From positions 300,502 to 364,501 of the forward strand of contig NZ_JAATEM010000001.1 of NCBI RefSeq assembly GCF_012034205.1: a stretch of 64,000 nt of DNA, in the 5' to 3' direction. The notes under the pieces are model-generated. The model ran no database searches, was not told the DNA's origin, and saw only the letters and a program-made list of their open reading frames with translations. The stretch is from Streptomyces composti. GTDB lineage: Bacteria; Actinomycetota; Actinomycetes; Streptomycetales; Streptomycetaceae. Every line of letters begins with the position of its first letter. The first letter of the stretch is position 1. A program made the translations under genes and the position numbers. This document shows positions 8,391 through 17,792 of this stretch, piece by piece.

Positions 8391-10838
8391 GTGCGACGCA
8401 GCACGAGAACCGTTCGTGCGGAAGGCGCTCTGAGGACGATCACGGTCGATCAGGAGTCCCCCGAACGGCTGCGCAGGGTTCTGGAGCAGGCCCTCGTCTT
8501 CGCCGGCGCCGCCTTCGCCGCCGTCTACACCCGCACCGCCGACCGCGAGCTGCTGCAGCTGGTGGAGTCGGTGGGCGCCCCCGGATCGCTGTACGGCGTG
8601 CGGGACAGTTACCCGGCCGCCGGGCACTCCCCGGCGGCGCAGGCCCTCAGGCGCGGGCAGCCGGTGTGGCTCGGCACCGAGGAGCTGTCCGAGCGCGCCC
8701 AGTCCCGGCGCATCCCCGCCCACGACTTCTCCCTGGCCGCGCTGCCGGTGGACGACGACGAGGGCTGCCTGCTCGCCGTGAGCGAGCGCCCGGGCGGTTT
8801 CGACCCCGAGGACCGGGCCTGCCTGCACCTGATCGCCGACGCCGTCTTCATCCCGGCGGCGCCGTCGGGCCCCGACACGGCCCCCGACGGCGGCGAGCTG
8901 CCGCCCGACGCCTTCAGCCTGGCCATGGACACCGGCCGGGTGCGGGTCGGCGAGCAGATCCTGGAGCTGTTCGGGCTCGACCCCGACGAGTTCGACGGCC
9001 GGGTGGAGACCCTGCTGAGCCTGACGGTGCCGGAGGACCTGCCCGCGCTGATGTCCGTCGTCGAGGCCGACCACATGTCCATCGGCGACCGCGAGCTGGA
9101 GTTCCGGGTGCTGCAGCCCGCCGGACCGCCCAAGTGGCTCAGGCTGCGCGGCCGGCTGCTCTCCGGCGGCGAGGGCCGCCCCGCCCGTCTTGTCGGCTCC
9201 GTCGCCGACGCCTCCACCCTGCGCTCCGACGTCACCGACGTGGCCCGCGTCCAGCGCCTCGCCGCGGCCCTGGCCACCGCGGTCACCGTCCGTGACGTCG
9301 GCAAGGCCGTGGTGGCCGCGCTGCGCAGGCCGCTCAGGGCCGACCGGATCGCGCTCGCCGAGCTGGAGAGCGACCGGCTCGTCGTCACCGTCCTCGACCC
9401 CCCGGAGCCCGAGGCCTGGCCGGAGCTGTGGCGCTCGGAGTGGCGCACCGAGTGGCCCGACGCGCCGGTGCGCGCCATGCCCACCCTCGCCGCCGCCCTG
9501 CGCGAGGGACGCGCCCGCATCTGGCCCGCGGGAAGCTCTCTGGAGCCCGCCCTCGCCGAGGTGGGGCCTGGCGGACTCGCCATGCTGCCGCTGCCCGCCG
9601 GCAACCGGATGGCCGGCGCCTGCCTCATCGGATGGGACACCCCGCACGACTTCGACCCCGACGAGCGCGCCCTGCTCACCGCCGCCGCCGGCCTCGCCGG
9701 GCAGGCCCTGATGCGGGCCCGTGCCTTCGACGCCGAGCACGAACTGGTCGGCATGCTCCAGCGTCAGCTGCTGCCGCGCCGGCTGCCCCGGCTGCCCGGC
9801 GCGGTCGCCGTCGCCCGCTATCTGCCCAGCACCGCGGGCCTGGAGCTGGGCGGGGACTGGTACGACGTCATCCCGCTGCCCGACAACCACGTCGCCCTGG
9901 TCATCGGCGACGTCCAGGGGCACAGCGCCGGCGCCGCCACCCTCATGGGCCAGATGCGCACCGCGCTGCGCGCCTACGCCATCGAGGGGCACCCGCCCGA
10001 CGTGGTGGTCTCCCACGCCAACCGGCTGCTCATGGACATGGAGACCGACCTCTTCGCCACCTGCTGCTACGTGGACGTCGACATGGAGGAGGGCTCCGCG
10101 TGGTGCGTGCGCGCCGGGCACCTCCCACCGGTGCTGCGTCACCCGGACGGCCGCACCGACATCGCCGAGGCCGAGGGCGGTCCGCCGCTCGGCGTGGTAC
10201 GGCAGGCGGTCTTCCCGATGAGCCCGCTCAGGCTCCAGCCCGGCACCCTGGTCGCCCTCACCACGGACGGGCTGGTCGAGACCCACGAGACCGACATCGA
10301 CCAGGGCATGCGCGGCCTCGCCGAGCAGCTGTCCGCCGCCGATCCGGCCCACCTCGGCCCGATCGCCGACACCCTGCTCGGCAACGCGCCCCGCAGCGAC
10401 GACATCGCCCTGCTGATCATGCGCTACGACGGCATGGCACTGCGCCCCCGCAGGGAGAGCTGGACGGTGTGGCGGGTGCCGCAGGCGGTCGGGCACGCCC
10501 GCCGCTTCACCCGGCGCACCCTGCGCTCCTGGGGAGTCACCGGGAACATCGACGCCGCCCTGCTCGTCGTCTCCGAGCTGGTCACCAACGCCCTGGTGCA
10601 CACCGACGGCCGGGTCCGCCTCGACATCACCCTGGTCAACGACCGGCTCCGCCTCGCCGTCGCCGACGCCTCACCGCGGACCCCGGTCAAGCCCACCAGC
10701 ATCGGCTGGGAGGCCACCGGCGGCCGCGGCATCCTGCTGGTCGAGGCGCTGTCGGCGTCCTGGGGCACCGTGCCGGTGAGCGGCGGCAAACAGGTGTGGG
10801 CGGAGCTCGTCCTGCAGGACGGCACGCCCGCGAGGTGA
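8391..10838 (+). CDS. PAS/GAF-PP2C phosphatase fused to a HATPase anti-sigma-type kinase domain
   Basis: An 815-residue protein. An N-terminal GAF-like segment is followed by a PAS domain (about 175-270, with the PAC-like FRVLQPAGPPKWLRLRGRL), a GAF domain (about 285-435), PP2C (about 460-665: LGGDWYDV, GDVQGH, TTDGLVE, DDIALLIM) and a C-terminal HATPase_c domain (about 685-810: SELVTNALVH, GGRGILLVEALS). Phosphatase and anti-sigma-kinase activities in one chain suggest both arms of a partner-switching circuit. The GTG start at 8391 has GGAGAGG about five bases upstream; an ATG at 8364 lacks an RBS. Confidence 0.88.
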   Translation: MRRSTRTVRAEGALRTITVDQESPERLRRVLEQALVFAGAAFAAVYTRTADRELLQLVESVGAPGSLYGVRDSYPAAGHSPAAQALRRGQPVWLGTEELSERAQSRRIPAHDFSLAALPVDDDEGCLLAVSERPGGFDPEDRACLHLIADAVFIPAAPSGPDTAPDGGELPPDAFSLAMDTGRVRVGEQILELFGLDPDEFDGRVETLLSLTVPEDLPALMSVVEADHMSIGDRELEFRVLQPAGPPKWLRLRGRLLSGGEGRPARLVGSVADASTLRSDVTDVARVQRLAAALATAVTVRDVGKAVVAALRRPLRADRIALAELESDRLVVTVLDPPEPEAWPELWRSEWRTEWPDAPVRAMPTLAAALREGRARIWPAGSSLEPALAEVGPGGLAMLPLPAGNRMAGACLIGWDTPHDFDPDERALLTAAAGLAGQALMRARAFDAEHELVGMLQRQLLPRRLPRLPGAVAVARYLPSTAGLELGGDWYDVIPLPDNHVALVIGDVQGHSAGAATLMGQMRTALRAYAIEGHPPDVVVSHANRLLMDMETDLFATCCYVDVDMEEGSAWCVRAGHLPPVLRHPDGRTDIAEAEGGPPLGVVRQAVFPMSPLRLQPGTLVALTTDGLVETHETDIDQGMRGLAEQLSAADPAHLGPIADTLLGNAPRSDDIALLIMRYDGMALRPRRESWTVWRVPQAVGHARRFTRRTLRSWGVTGNIDAALLVVSELVTNALVHTDGRVRLDITLVNDRLRLAVADASPRTPVKPTSIGWEATGGRGILLVEALSASWGTVPVSGGKQVWAELVLQDGTPAR

Positions 10839-11098
10839 GCGGGCGATGCGCACACCCGTGGGTTCGTGGAACACGTCGCCGGGCCGGGGCACGGTCCCGG
10901 GCCGGCCCTCGATCCGGTGGACCGCCGAGCCCTTCCCGATGCTGCCGAGGACCGGCCGGGAACCGCCCGCCCCCGGCGAGGCGTCCTCCGGAACAGAGGT
11001 ACGAGCGTGAAAGAGGTGCGTGACGGCGGTCCGGTGTTTGCGCGCCCGGCCGCCGGGGACCCGGACCCGCAGAGTTCGCAGAGAGAAGATGGTGCGTC

Positions 11099-11278
11099 GT
11101 GACCTCGGAGACCAGTGACAAGCCCCGGCCGCGCCGGCCGGAGACCGGCTGGGCGCGGGCCCAGCGGCTGCGCGGGAAGAATCCGCTGCGGACCTGCCTG
11201 CCCGCCGTCATCGACCGGACGGACTCCGACACCTCGAACACGGGTATGGGGGAGATCATTGTCAGGGGCGAGGACTAG
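11099..11278 (+). CDS. Small unknown protein (59 residues) upstream of the dTDP-sugar genes
   Basis: A 59-residue frame from GTG to TAG with about 93% G/C in third codon positions, strong support for coding. It begins VTSETSDKPRPRRPETGW, has a basic middle (RAQRLRGKNPLRT) with one Cys, and ends GMGEIIVRGED. Its GTG overlaps, as GTGA, the stop of a weaker 31-codon frame starting at GTG 11007 (RBS-like AGAGGT, G/C at third positions only about 71%), which could be a short leader. No family is recognised. It lies on the same strand as rmlA, about 100 bp upstream, so it may be co-transcribed. Confidence 0.5.
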   Translation: MTSETSDKPRPRRPETGWARAQRLRGKNPLRTCLPAVIDRTDSDTSNTGMGEIIVRGED

Positions 11279-11378
11279 CAGGTGACCGGGGCCACCGCCC
11301 CGAATGAGCCGGGTATTGCCGACCGACGTGCAATTCCAATGATGATTGCCGTGCCGGTGAACGGCTATGGTGAGTCAG

Positions 11379-12446
11379 ATGAAGGCTCTCGTGCTGTCCG
11401 GTGGCGCCGGAACCCGACTGAGGCCGATCACCCACACCTCGGCGAAACAGTTGGTGCCCGTGGCCAACAAGCCCGTGCTCTTCTACGGGTTGGAGTCCAT
11501 CGCGGACGCGGGCATCACCGACGTCGGGATGATTGTCGGTGATACGGCGGAAGAGATCGAGAACGCAGTGGGTGACGGATCGAAATTCGGTCTGCAAGTC
11601 ACCTACATTCCCCAGGAGAAGCCCCTCGGGCTGGCCCATGCCGTGCTGATCGCCCGCGACTGGCTCGGCGACGACGACTTCGTGATGTACCTCGGCGACA
11701 ACTTCATCGTCGGCGGCATCACCGGGCTCGTCGAGGAGTTCCGCAGGCACCGCCCCGATGCGCAGATCCTGCTCACCAAGGTCGCCGATCCACGCGCCTT
11801 CGGAGTCGCCGAACTCGACGACTCCGGACAGGTGATCGGCCTCGAGGAAAAGCCCGACAATCCCAAGAGTGATCTCGCCCTGGTCGGCGTCTATCTCTTC
11901 ACGCCGGCCATCCACAAAGCGGTGCGGGCCATCAAGCCCTCCTGGCGCGGTGAACTGGAGATCACCCACGCCATCCAGCATCTGATCGACAACCGTGCAG
12001 ATGTGCGCAGCACCGTCATCCACGGCTACTGGAAGGACACCGGCAACGTCGTCGACATGCTGGAGGTCAACCGCTCCGTCCTGGAAGGCATGGAGCGCCG
12101 CATCGACGGAGAGGTGGACGACCGCTCCGAGACCATCGGCCGGGTGGTGATCGAGCCCGGCGCGCGGATCGTCAACAGCCGCATCGTCGGCCCCGCCGTG
12201 ATCGGATCCGGTACGGTCGTCAGCGACTCCTATGTCGGCCCGTTCACCTCGATCGCGGAGAACTGCCGGATCAGTGACAGCGAACTCGAATTCTCCATCG
12301 TGCTGCGGGACTCGTCGATCGACGGCGTCGGCCGGATCGAGTCCTCACTCATCGGCCGGCACGTCGAGGTGACGCCGGCACCCAGCGTCCCCAGCGCTCA
12401 CCGACTTGTCCTCGGAGACCACAGCAAGGTGCAGATCCATTCATGA
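11379..12446 (+). CDS. rmlA: Glucose-1-phosphate thymidylyltransferase (long StrD-like form)
   Basis: A 355-residue nucleotidyltransferase making dTDP-glucose from glucose-1-phosphate and dTTP, the first step to dTDP-rhamnose. It opens with the signature MKALVLSGGAGTRLRPIT and has QEKPLGLAHA, YLGDNF and a C-terminal left-handed beta-helix-like region (about 250-330). That tail marks the long antibiotic-type (StrD) form rather than the roughly 290-residue RmlA. An in-frame ATG at 11367 with GGTGA upstream is an alternative start; 11379 is preferred because the family begins at MKALVLSGG. The stop overlaps the rmlB start (ATGA). Confidence 0.93.
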   Translation: MKALVLSGGAGTRLRPITHTSAKQLVPVANKPVLFYGLESIADAGITDVGMIVGDTAEEIENAVGDGSKFGLQVTYIPQEKPLGLAHAVLIARDWLGDDDFVMYLGDNFIVGGITGLVEEFRRHRPDAQILLTKVADPRAFGVAELDDSGQVIGLEEKPDNPKSDLALVGVYLFTPAIHKAVRAIKPSWRGELEITHAIQHLIDNRADVRSTVIHGYWKDTGNVVDMLEVNRSVLEGMERRIDGEVDDRSETIGRVVIEPGARIVNSRIVGPAVIGSGTVVSDSYVGPFTSIAENCRISDSELEFSIVLRDSSIDGVGRIESSLIGRHVEVTPAPSVPSAHRLVLGDHSKVQIHS

Positions 12447-13423
12447 ATCTCCTCGTCACCGGAGCCGCCGGCTTCATCGGGTCCCGCTACGTCGCCGCGC
12501 TGCTCGCCGCCGACACGCCGGACGCGCCGCGCATCACCGTGCTGGACAAGCTCACCTACGCCGGCACCCTCGACAACCTGCAACTCGATCACCCGCGCCT
12601 GGAGTTCGTCCAGGGCGACATCCGTGACGCCGAGCTGGTCGACAAGCTCGTGGGCCAGGCGGACCAGGTGGTGCACTTCGCCGCCGAGTCGCACGTCGAC
12701 CGCTCGATCCTCACCGCCTCCGACTTCGTCCTCACCAATGTGGTCGGCACCCAGGTCCTGCTGGACGCCGCCCTGCGGCACGGCCTGTCGACCTTCGTGC
12801 ACGTCTCCACCGACGAGGTCTACGGCTCCATCGAGTCGGGGTCGGCCACCGAGGAGTACCCGCTGAACCCGAGTTCCCCCTACTCGGCGTCCAAGGCCTC
12901 CTCCGACCTGCTCGCCCTGGCCTACCACCGCACCCACGGCCTGGACGTGCGGGTCACCCGCTGCTCCAACAACTACGGGCCGCACCAGTTCCCCGAGAAG
13001 GTCATCCCGCTCTTCGTCACCAACCTCCTCGACGGCAAGAAGGTCCCCCTCTACGGCGAGGGCCTCAATGTGCGCGACTGGCTCTACGTCGACGACCACT
13101 GCGCCGGCGTGGAACTCGTCCGCACCAAGGGCCGTCCCGGCGAGGTGTACAACATCGGCGGCGGCACCGAGCTGACCAACAAGGAACTCACCGGCCTGCT
13201 CCTCGAGGCGTGCGGGGCGGGCTGGGACCGGGTGGAGTACGTCGAGGACCGCAAGGGCCACGATCTGCGCTACTCCGTGGACTGGAGCAAGGCGCGCGAC
13301 GAACTCGGCTACCGGCCCCGGCACGACTTCACCACCGGCCTCGCCGAGACCGTCGCCTGGTACCGCGACAACCGCGGCTGGTGGGAGCCGCTCAAGCGGC
13401 GCGTCGCGGGGGAGCGGTCGTGA
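12443..13423 (+). CDS. rmlB: dTDP-glucose 4,6-dehydratase
   Basis: A 326-residue extended SDR enzyme converting dTDP-glucose to dTDP-4-keto-6-deoxyglucose. It shows the NAD-binding GAAGFIGS motif at the N-terminus, the STDEVYGS segment that carries catalytic acidic residues, and the YSASK catalytic Tyr/Lys pair. The length is typical. It overlaps rmlA by four bases and rmlD by four bases, forming a tightly coupled rmlABD block. Confidence 0.95.
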   Translation: MNLLVTGAAGFIGSRYVAALLAADTPDAPRITVLDKLTYAGTLDNLQLDHPRLEFVQGDIRDAELVDKLVGQADQVVHFAAESHVDRSILTASDFVLTNVVGTQVLLDAALRHGLSTFVHVSTDEVYGSIESGSATEEYPLNPSSPYSASKASSDLLALAYHRTHGLDVRVTRCSNNYGPHQFPEKVIPLFVTNLLDGKKVPLYGEGLNVRDWLYVDDHCAGVELVRTKGRPGEVYNIGGGTELTNKELTGLLLEACGAGWDRVEYVEDRKGHDLRYSVDWSKARDELGYRPRHDFTTGLAETVAWYRDNRGWWEPLKRRVAGERS

Positions 13424-14307
13424 GCTGGCTGGTCACCGGTGCGGGCGGCATGCTCGGCCGCGACGTCGTCGGGGAACTCACCCGGCGCGGCGAGAAGGTG
13501 ACCGGCCTCGACCGCAGGACGCTCGACATCACCAGCGCCGAGGCGATCGACCGGGCGCTGGCCGAGCACCGCCCCGACCTCGTGGTGAACTGCGCCGCGT
13601 ACACGGCCGTGGACGACGCCGAGAGCGACGAGCAGACCGCCGCCCGGATCAACACCGAAGGGCCCCGCCTGCTCGCCCGCGCCTGCGCGCGCCACGGCGC
13701 CCGGCTGGTGCACGTCTCCACCGACTACGTCTTCTCCGGCGAGGCCCGCACCACCCCCTACCCGGAGGACCACCCGCCGGCCCCGCGCACCGTCTACGGC
13801 CGCTCCAAACTCGGCGGCGAGCGTGCCGTGCTGGAGGAACTCCCCGGCACGAGCGCCGTGGTGCGCACCGCCTGGCTGTACGGGGTGCACGGCCACAACT
13901 TCGTCCGGACCATGATCGGCCTCGAGTCCCGCCGGCCCACCGTCGACGTGGTCGACGACCAACGGGGCCAGCCCACCTGGAGCGCCGACGTCGCCGCCCG
14001 CATCGCCGACCTCGGCCCCCGCGTCGGCGACGGCGCCCACGGCGTCTTCCACGCCACCAACTCCGGCGAGGCCAGCTGGTACGACCTGGCCCGGGAGGTG
14101 TTCCGGCTGCTGGGCGCCGACCCGTCCCGGGTGCGGGCCACCACCACGGACGCCTTCCCCCGGCCCGCCCCGCGTCCCGCGTACAGCGCCCTCGCACACG
14201 GCCGCTGGCAGGAGATCGGCCTGCCCGCTCCGCGTGACTGGCGTGCCGCCCTGCACGAAGCAATGCCCCGCATCCGCAAGGAGAGTTCTCTTCGTGAAAC
14301 GCCATGA
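13420..14307 (+). CDS. rmlD: dTDP-4-dehydrorhamnose reductase
   Basis: A 295-residue reductase of the last dTDP-rhamnose step. It has the nucleotide-binding GAGGMLGRDV, VNCAAYTAVDDAES, HVSTDYVFSG and the YGRSKLGGE catalytic motif. The GTG start overlaps the rmlB stop (GTGA). The frame also continues upstream inside rmlB, but that part is not real. The 3' end overlaps the start of the next gene by 14 bases. Confidence 0.94.
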   Translation: MSWLVTGAGGMLGRDVVGELTRRGEKVTGLDRRTLDITSAEAIDRALAEHRPDLVVNCAAYTAVDDAESDEQTAARINTEGPRLLARACARHGARLVHVSTDYVFSGEARTTPYPEDHPPAPRTVYGRSKLGGERAVLEELPGTSAVVRTAWLYGVHGHNFVRTMIGLESRRPTVDVVDDQRGQPTWSADVAARIADLGPRVGDGAHGVFHATNSGEASWYDLAREVFRLLGADPSRVRATTTDAFPRPAPRPAYSALAHGRWQEIGLPAPRDWRAALHEAMPRIRKESSLRETP

Positions 14308-15097
14308 GTTCCTGCGGGAACTGCACAAGGTCAGCGCCAACCGCAACTACCTGGAGATCGGCGTCAACGACGGCCGCAGCCTGCGGCTGTCCCGCGTCCC
14401 CAGCATCGCGGTCGACCCCGCGTTCAAGGTCGTCTCGGAGATCAAGTGCGACGTCCATCTGGTGAAGGCCACCAGTGACGACTTCTTCGCCCGGGACAAC
14501 CCGCTGGCCCACCTCAAGGGCGGCCGGCATCCGCTGCGCAACCTCCGCCGCGGCCGCAGCCCGTTCGGGTACTGGCGGCGCACCACGCTGGACCTGTCGT
14601 TCATCGACGGCATGCACCTGTTCGAGTACGCCCTGCGCGACTTCATGAACGTGGAGAAGCACTCCGACTGGGCCAGCGTCATCGTGTTCGACGACATGCT
14701 CCCGCGCAGCGTCGACGAGGCCGCCCGTGACCGGCACACCACCGCCTGGACCGGCGACGTCTTCAAGATGACCGAGGTGCTGGCCCGCTACCGCCCCGAC
14801 CTGGTGGCCGTCCTGGTCGACACCCAGCCCACCGGCCAGCTGGTCGTCTTCGGCGCCGACCCGGAGAACCGGGTGCTGCACGAGAAGTACGACGAGATCC
14901 TCGCCGAGTACAAGGTGCCCGACCCGCAGAAGGTGCCGGAGACCATCCTGGAGCGGGCCGGGGCCGTGCCGCCCGAGGCGCTGCTCGAGGCGAAGTTCTG
15001 GAAGCCGCTGGTGCAGGCCCGCAACCGTGGCCTGCCGCGGCGCATGGGCTGGGAGCCCCTGCGCCGCTCCCTCGAGCAGGTCGGCGTCAGCCGCTGA
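14294..15097 (+). CDS. Class I SAM-methyltransferase-like protein of the rhamnose locus
   Basis: A 267-residue soluble protein. NYLEIGVNDGRSLR resembles the SAM-binding motif I and LDLSFIDGMHLFEYALRD resembles the central strand of Methyltransf_24-type enzymes, followed by VIVFDDMLP. The GTG start has AAGGAGAG upstream and lies inside the end of rmlD, so it belongs to the rml operon. A sugar or glycopolymer methylation role fits the context but is inferred. The 3' end overlaps the convergent rmlC by 11 bp. Confidence 0.7.
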   Translation: MKRHEFLRELHKVSANRNYLEIGVNDGRSLRLSRVPSIAVDPAFKVVSEIKCDVHLVKATSDDFFARDNPLAHLKGGRHPLRNLRRGRSPFGYWRRTTLDLSFIDGMHLFEYALRDFMNVEKHSDWASVIVFDDMLPRSVDEAARDRHTTAWTGDVFKMTEVLARYRPDLVAVLVDTQPTGQLVVFGADPENRVLHEKYDEILAEYKVPDPQKVPETILERAGAVPPEALLEAKFWKPLVQARNRGLPRRMGWEPLRRSLEQVGVSR

Positions 15098-15695
15098 CCC
15101 CCCTGCCGCGCAGCTCCTCGTAGCGTGCGCGGCAGGCCTCGTACGTCGGCAGCAGGCCGAGGCGCTCCGCCTCGGCCAGCGCCGGCGCCTGCTGGTCCTT
15201 CGGCGACAGCACCGGGTCGATGCCCTCCGGCCAGGCGATCCCCAGGGCCGGGTCGAGCGGGTGCACGCCGTGCTCCCGCTTCGGCGCGTAGCCGGTGGAG
15301 CACAGGTACACCACCGTCGCCTCGTCGGTGAGGGCCATGAAGGCATGGCCGAGGCCCTCGGAGAGGAAGACGGCGTGCCGGGTGTCGTCGTCGAGCCGGA
15401 CCGCCTCCCAGTGGCCGTAGCCGGGGGAGCCCACCCGCAGATCCACGATCACGTCCAGGACCGCGCCGCGCACGCAGGTCACGTACTTGGCCTGCCCCGG
15501 GGGCACGTCCGCGTAGTGCACTCCGCGGATCACCCCGCGGCGCGACACCGAGCAGTTGGCCTGCGCCAGCGACAGGTCGTAGCCGGTCGCCTCGCGGAAC
15601 TCCTCACCCCGGTACCACTCGTGGAAGCTGCCCCGCTCGTCCGGGAACACCTTCGGCTCCAGCACCCATGCGTCCTCGATCTCCAGCGCGCGCAC
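15087..15695 (-). CDS. rmlC: dTDP-4-dehydrorhamnose 3,5-epimerase
   Basis: A 202-residue cupin-fold epimerase. It contains FPDERGSFHEWYRGEEF, the catalytic-His segment GVIRGVHYAD, GAVLDVIVDLR and the C-terminal GIAWPEGIDPVLSPKDQQAP. It completes the dTDP-L-rhamnose set with rmlA, rmlB and rmlD but lies on the opposite strand, three bases downstream of a glycosyltransferase gene with which it is probably co-transcribed. GTG start. Confidence 0.94.
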   Translation of the reverse strand: MRALEIEDAWVLEPKVFPDERGSFHEWYRGEEFREATGYDLSLAQANCSVSRRGVIRGVHYADVPPGQAKYVTCVRGAVLDVIVDLRVGSPGYGHWEAVRLDDDTRHAVFLSEGLGHAFMALTDEATVVYLCSTGYAPKREHGVHPLDPALGIAWPEGIDPVLSPKDQQAPALAEAERLGLLPTYEACRARYEELRGRGVSG

Positions 15696-15698
15696 GCT

Positions 15699-17645
15699 TC
15701 ACCGCCTTCCCTTGCCGCCGTCCACCAGGGGAGTGACCCGTCGGCGCGCCGCGCCGAGCACCCGCCGGGCCCTGCGCAGCAGTCGGCGCAGCCGGCCGGG
15801 CCGCGGGACGGGCACCACCAGTGTGCCGCCGCCCGTGGCGCGCAGTGCGAACGGCAGGGCGATCCACCGGGGTTCGGCGGCGTCCGGCCCCAGGCAGAGC
15901 GACACGCGCCAGACCCCTCGCGGCAGCGCCGCCGGGAGGTCCGCCCGAAGCCGGCTGCCCGGCCCGTCCGGCTCGCCGGTCAGCGTGGCGTCCGCCTGCA
16001 GTGTCCGGCGCGAGGAGACGAGGCGCAGCCGCACCTTCGTCCCGTCGGCGGCGTGCAGAGGCAGCCGCGCGGTCATCCGGGTGCCGTCGACGGACACATC
16101 GCCGCGGCCCACCCGGTCGAGGCCGGTGCGCTTGGCCTTGACGTCGTTGTCCAGCGCGAGATTCCCGTGCGGCTCCGTCCAGTACGGCAGCACCCCGCGG
16201 CCGGCGATCGCGGCCGCGTACGGCTCGGGGCGGGTGGCGCGCGGGGCGGGGCCGAAACGGCACTCCTTCGTCCAGCCGCCGAGCTTCACCCGTACCACCG
16301 CGTCCCACACGCCCTTGCCGGGCAGCGCGGCCGGGTCGACGTTCGCGGTGGCCCGCAGCACCAGCCGCACCTGCTCGCCGTCGTCGGCGGGAACCGTCTC
16401 GCGGGTGAACTCGACCGGCTGGAAGTACTGGGCGGCGCTGCTGCGTTCCCGCAGCAGCAGATCCGCGGTGGCCTGGCCGAAGCGCGCCGCGGTCTCCGCG
16501 GCGACCCACCGCACCGCGTCCTCCACGGTCTTCGGCGCGTCGGTCAGCGGGGTGCGGCTCGCCTCCCGCGGGAAGGTCAAGGGCCCCGCGGGGGTGGTGA
16601 ACTGGGCGGTGAAGCCCACCCGCAGCGAGCCGTCCCGCCACTCGACCCCGGTGGGCACCGCCTCGGGCGCGACCCCGGCCTCCCACTCGGCGAACGCCAC
16701 CACGTCCTCGTAGCGGTCCGCGGCGGTCAGCGCCGCCACCACCTGCTGCGTCGGCTGCAGACCGGCCGCCACCCCCGGACCGAACCGTTCCACCACGACC
16801 TTGTGGATCTCCGCGAACAGCTCCCTGCGGTAGTCGTCCGGCAGGGCGAGGAGCCGCTTGGCGCGCAGCCGCTCCACCATCTCCACCCGCAGCCAGCGGC
16901 GGAACAGCCGGTCGCGCAGCGGGCCCGGCTCGGTGTACCGCTCGACGACGTCCAGCGCCTCACGCAGGTTCTTGAAGTAGCCCACCGGGTCGAACCGCTG
17001 GAAGCCGGCGTTCGAGGCGTCGTCCCGGCGGATGTGGTAGTAGCAGACGTAGTCGCTGAGCACGGACACGTTCTTCGCCCGCAGATACGCCTCGGTGACG
17101 AAGACGTGGTCCTCCAGGCGGCGGCGCCCCTCCGGGAAGCGCAGCCCGATGCGGTCGAGGAACTCCCGCCGGAACATCTTGTGCGGGGTGAGACTGTCGA
17201 TCAGCGGCGCGTTCTCGACGGTGGCCCGCGGATGGTTGCGGCGGAACAGCTCCACCGGCACCCCCCGGCCCTTGCCGGCCATCTTGCCGACCACGACATC
17301 GGCTCCGTTCGCCACGCCGTAGTCGTACATGCGCTCCAGCGCCTCGTCGCCCAGGTAGTCGTCGTTGTCGACGAACATCACGAACTCGCCCCGGGCGGCC
17401 TCGATCCCGACGTTGCGGGGCTTGCCCGACCAGCCGGAGTTCTCCTGGTGGATCACCCGCATCCGCGGGTCCCCGGCCGCGAGGCGGTCGAGCCGGGCGG
17501 GCGTGTCGTCGGTGGAACCGTCGTCGACGAAGATCGCTTCGTACTCGTCGGGCGGAAGCGACTGGCGTTGCAGCGAGGCGATGCAGTCCTCGATGTAGAT
17601 TCCCGGGTTGTAGACGGGAACGATGACGCTGACCTTGACCGGCAT
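15699..17645 (-). CDS. GT2 glycosyltransferase resembling TarS/TarP wall teichoic acid transferases
   Basis: A 648-residue protein. The N-terminal GT-A domain begins KVSVIVPVYNPGIYIEDC, with VDDGSTDDT, NSGWSGKPRNVGIEAARG and the metal-binding VDNDDYLGD. Segments KMAGKGRGVP, SLTPHKMFR and NVSVLSDYVCYY match what I recall of staphylococcal TarS/TarP, which glycosylate ribitol teichoic acid. The C-terminal half (about 340-648) is beta-rich, as expected for trimerisation or polymer-binding domains, and ends with a basic stretch (RPGRLRRLLRRARR). Probably adds a sugar, perhaps rhamnose, to a wall polymer. The exact acceptor and donor are unknown. Confidence 0.82.
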   Translation of the reverse strand: MPVKVSVIVPVYNPGIYIEDCIASLQRQSLPPDEYEAIFVDDGSTDDTPARLDRLAAGDPRMRVIHQENSGWSGKPRNVGIEAARGEFVMFVDNDDYLGDEALERMYDYGVANGADVVVGKMAGKGRGVPVELFRRNHPRATVENAPLIDSLTPHKMFRREFLDRIGLRFPEGRRRLEDHVFVTEAYLRAKNVSVLSDYVCYYHIRRDDASNAGFQRFDPVGYFKNLREALDVVERYTEPGPLRDRLFRRWLRVEMVERLRAKRLLALPDDYRRELFAEIHKVVVERFGPGVAAGLQPTQQVVAALTAADRYEDVVAFAEWEAGVAPEAVPTGVEWRDGSLRVGFTAQFTTPAGPLTFPREASRTPLTDAPKTVEDAVRWVAAETAARFGQATADLLLRERSSAAQYFQPVEFTRETVPADDGEQVRLVLRATANVDPAALPGKGVWDAVVRVKLGGWTKECRFGPAPRATRPEPYAAAIAGRGVLPYWTEPHGNLALDNDVKAKRTGLDRVGRGDVSVDGTRMTARLPLHAADGTKVRLRLVSSRRTLQADATLTGEPDGPGSRLRADLPAALPRGVWRVSLCLGPDAAEPRWIALPFALRATGGGTLVVPVPRPGRLRRLLRRARRVLGAARRRVTPLVDGGKGRR

Positions 17646-17792
17646 GGAGTTCAGGGGCCCTTCGGGTCTTCTTGCCGACGAACGTTTTGTCTTGGTATGC
17701 GTTGCCCGATCGTAACCCCGCGGCCGGTGCCGTCCGGCCATTCGCCACCCACGAGACCGTGCCGTGACCGAGGGTCCCCCCATGGAGTGCCA

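Noticed and set aside
8217..10601. Long minus-strand frame opposite the second phosphatase
   Set aside because: No motif or start signal; the plus strand encodes a complete multi-domain protein.
10866..11102. 78-codon frame before the small gene at 11099
   Set aside because: No RBS at its first ATG and poor codon bias; only its last 31 codons have an RBS-like sequence and even these are weak.
15027..17792. Plus-strand open frame extending upstream of the phosphoesterase
   Set aside because: Only the last 168 codons match a family; the rest is antisense to rmlC and the glycosyltransferase.
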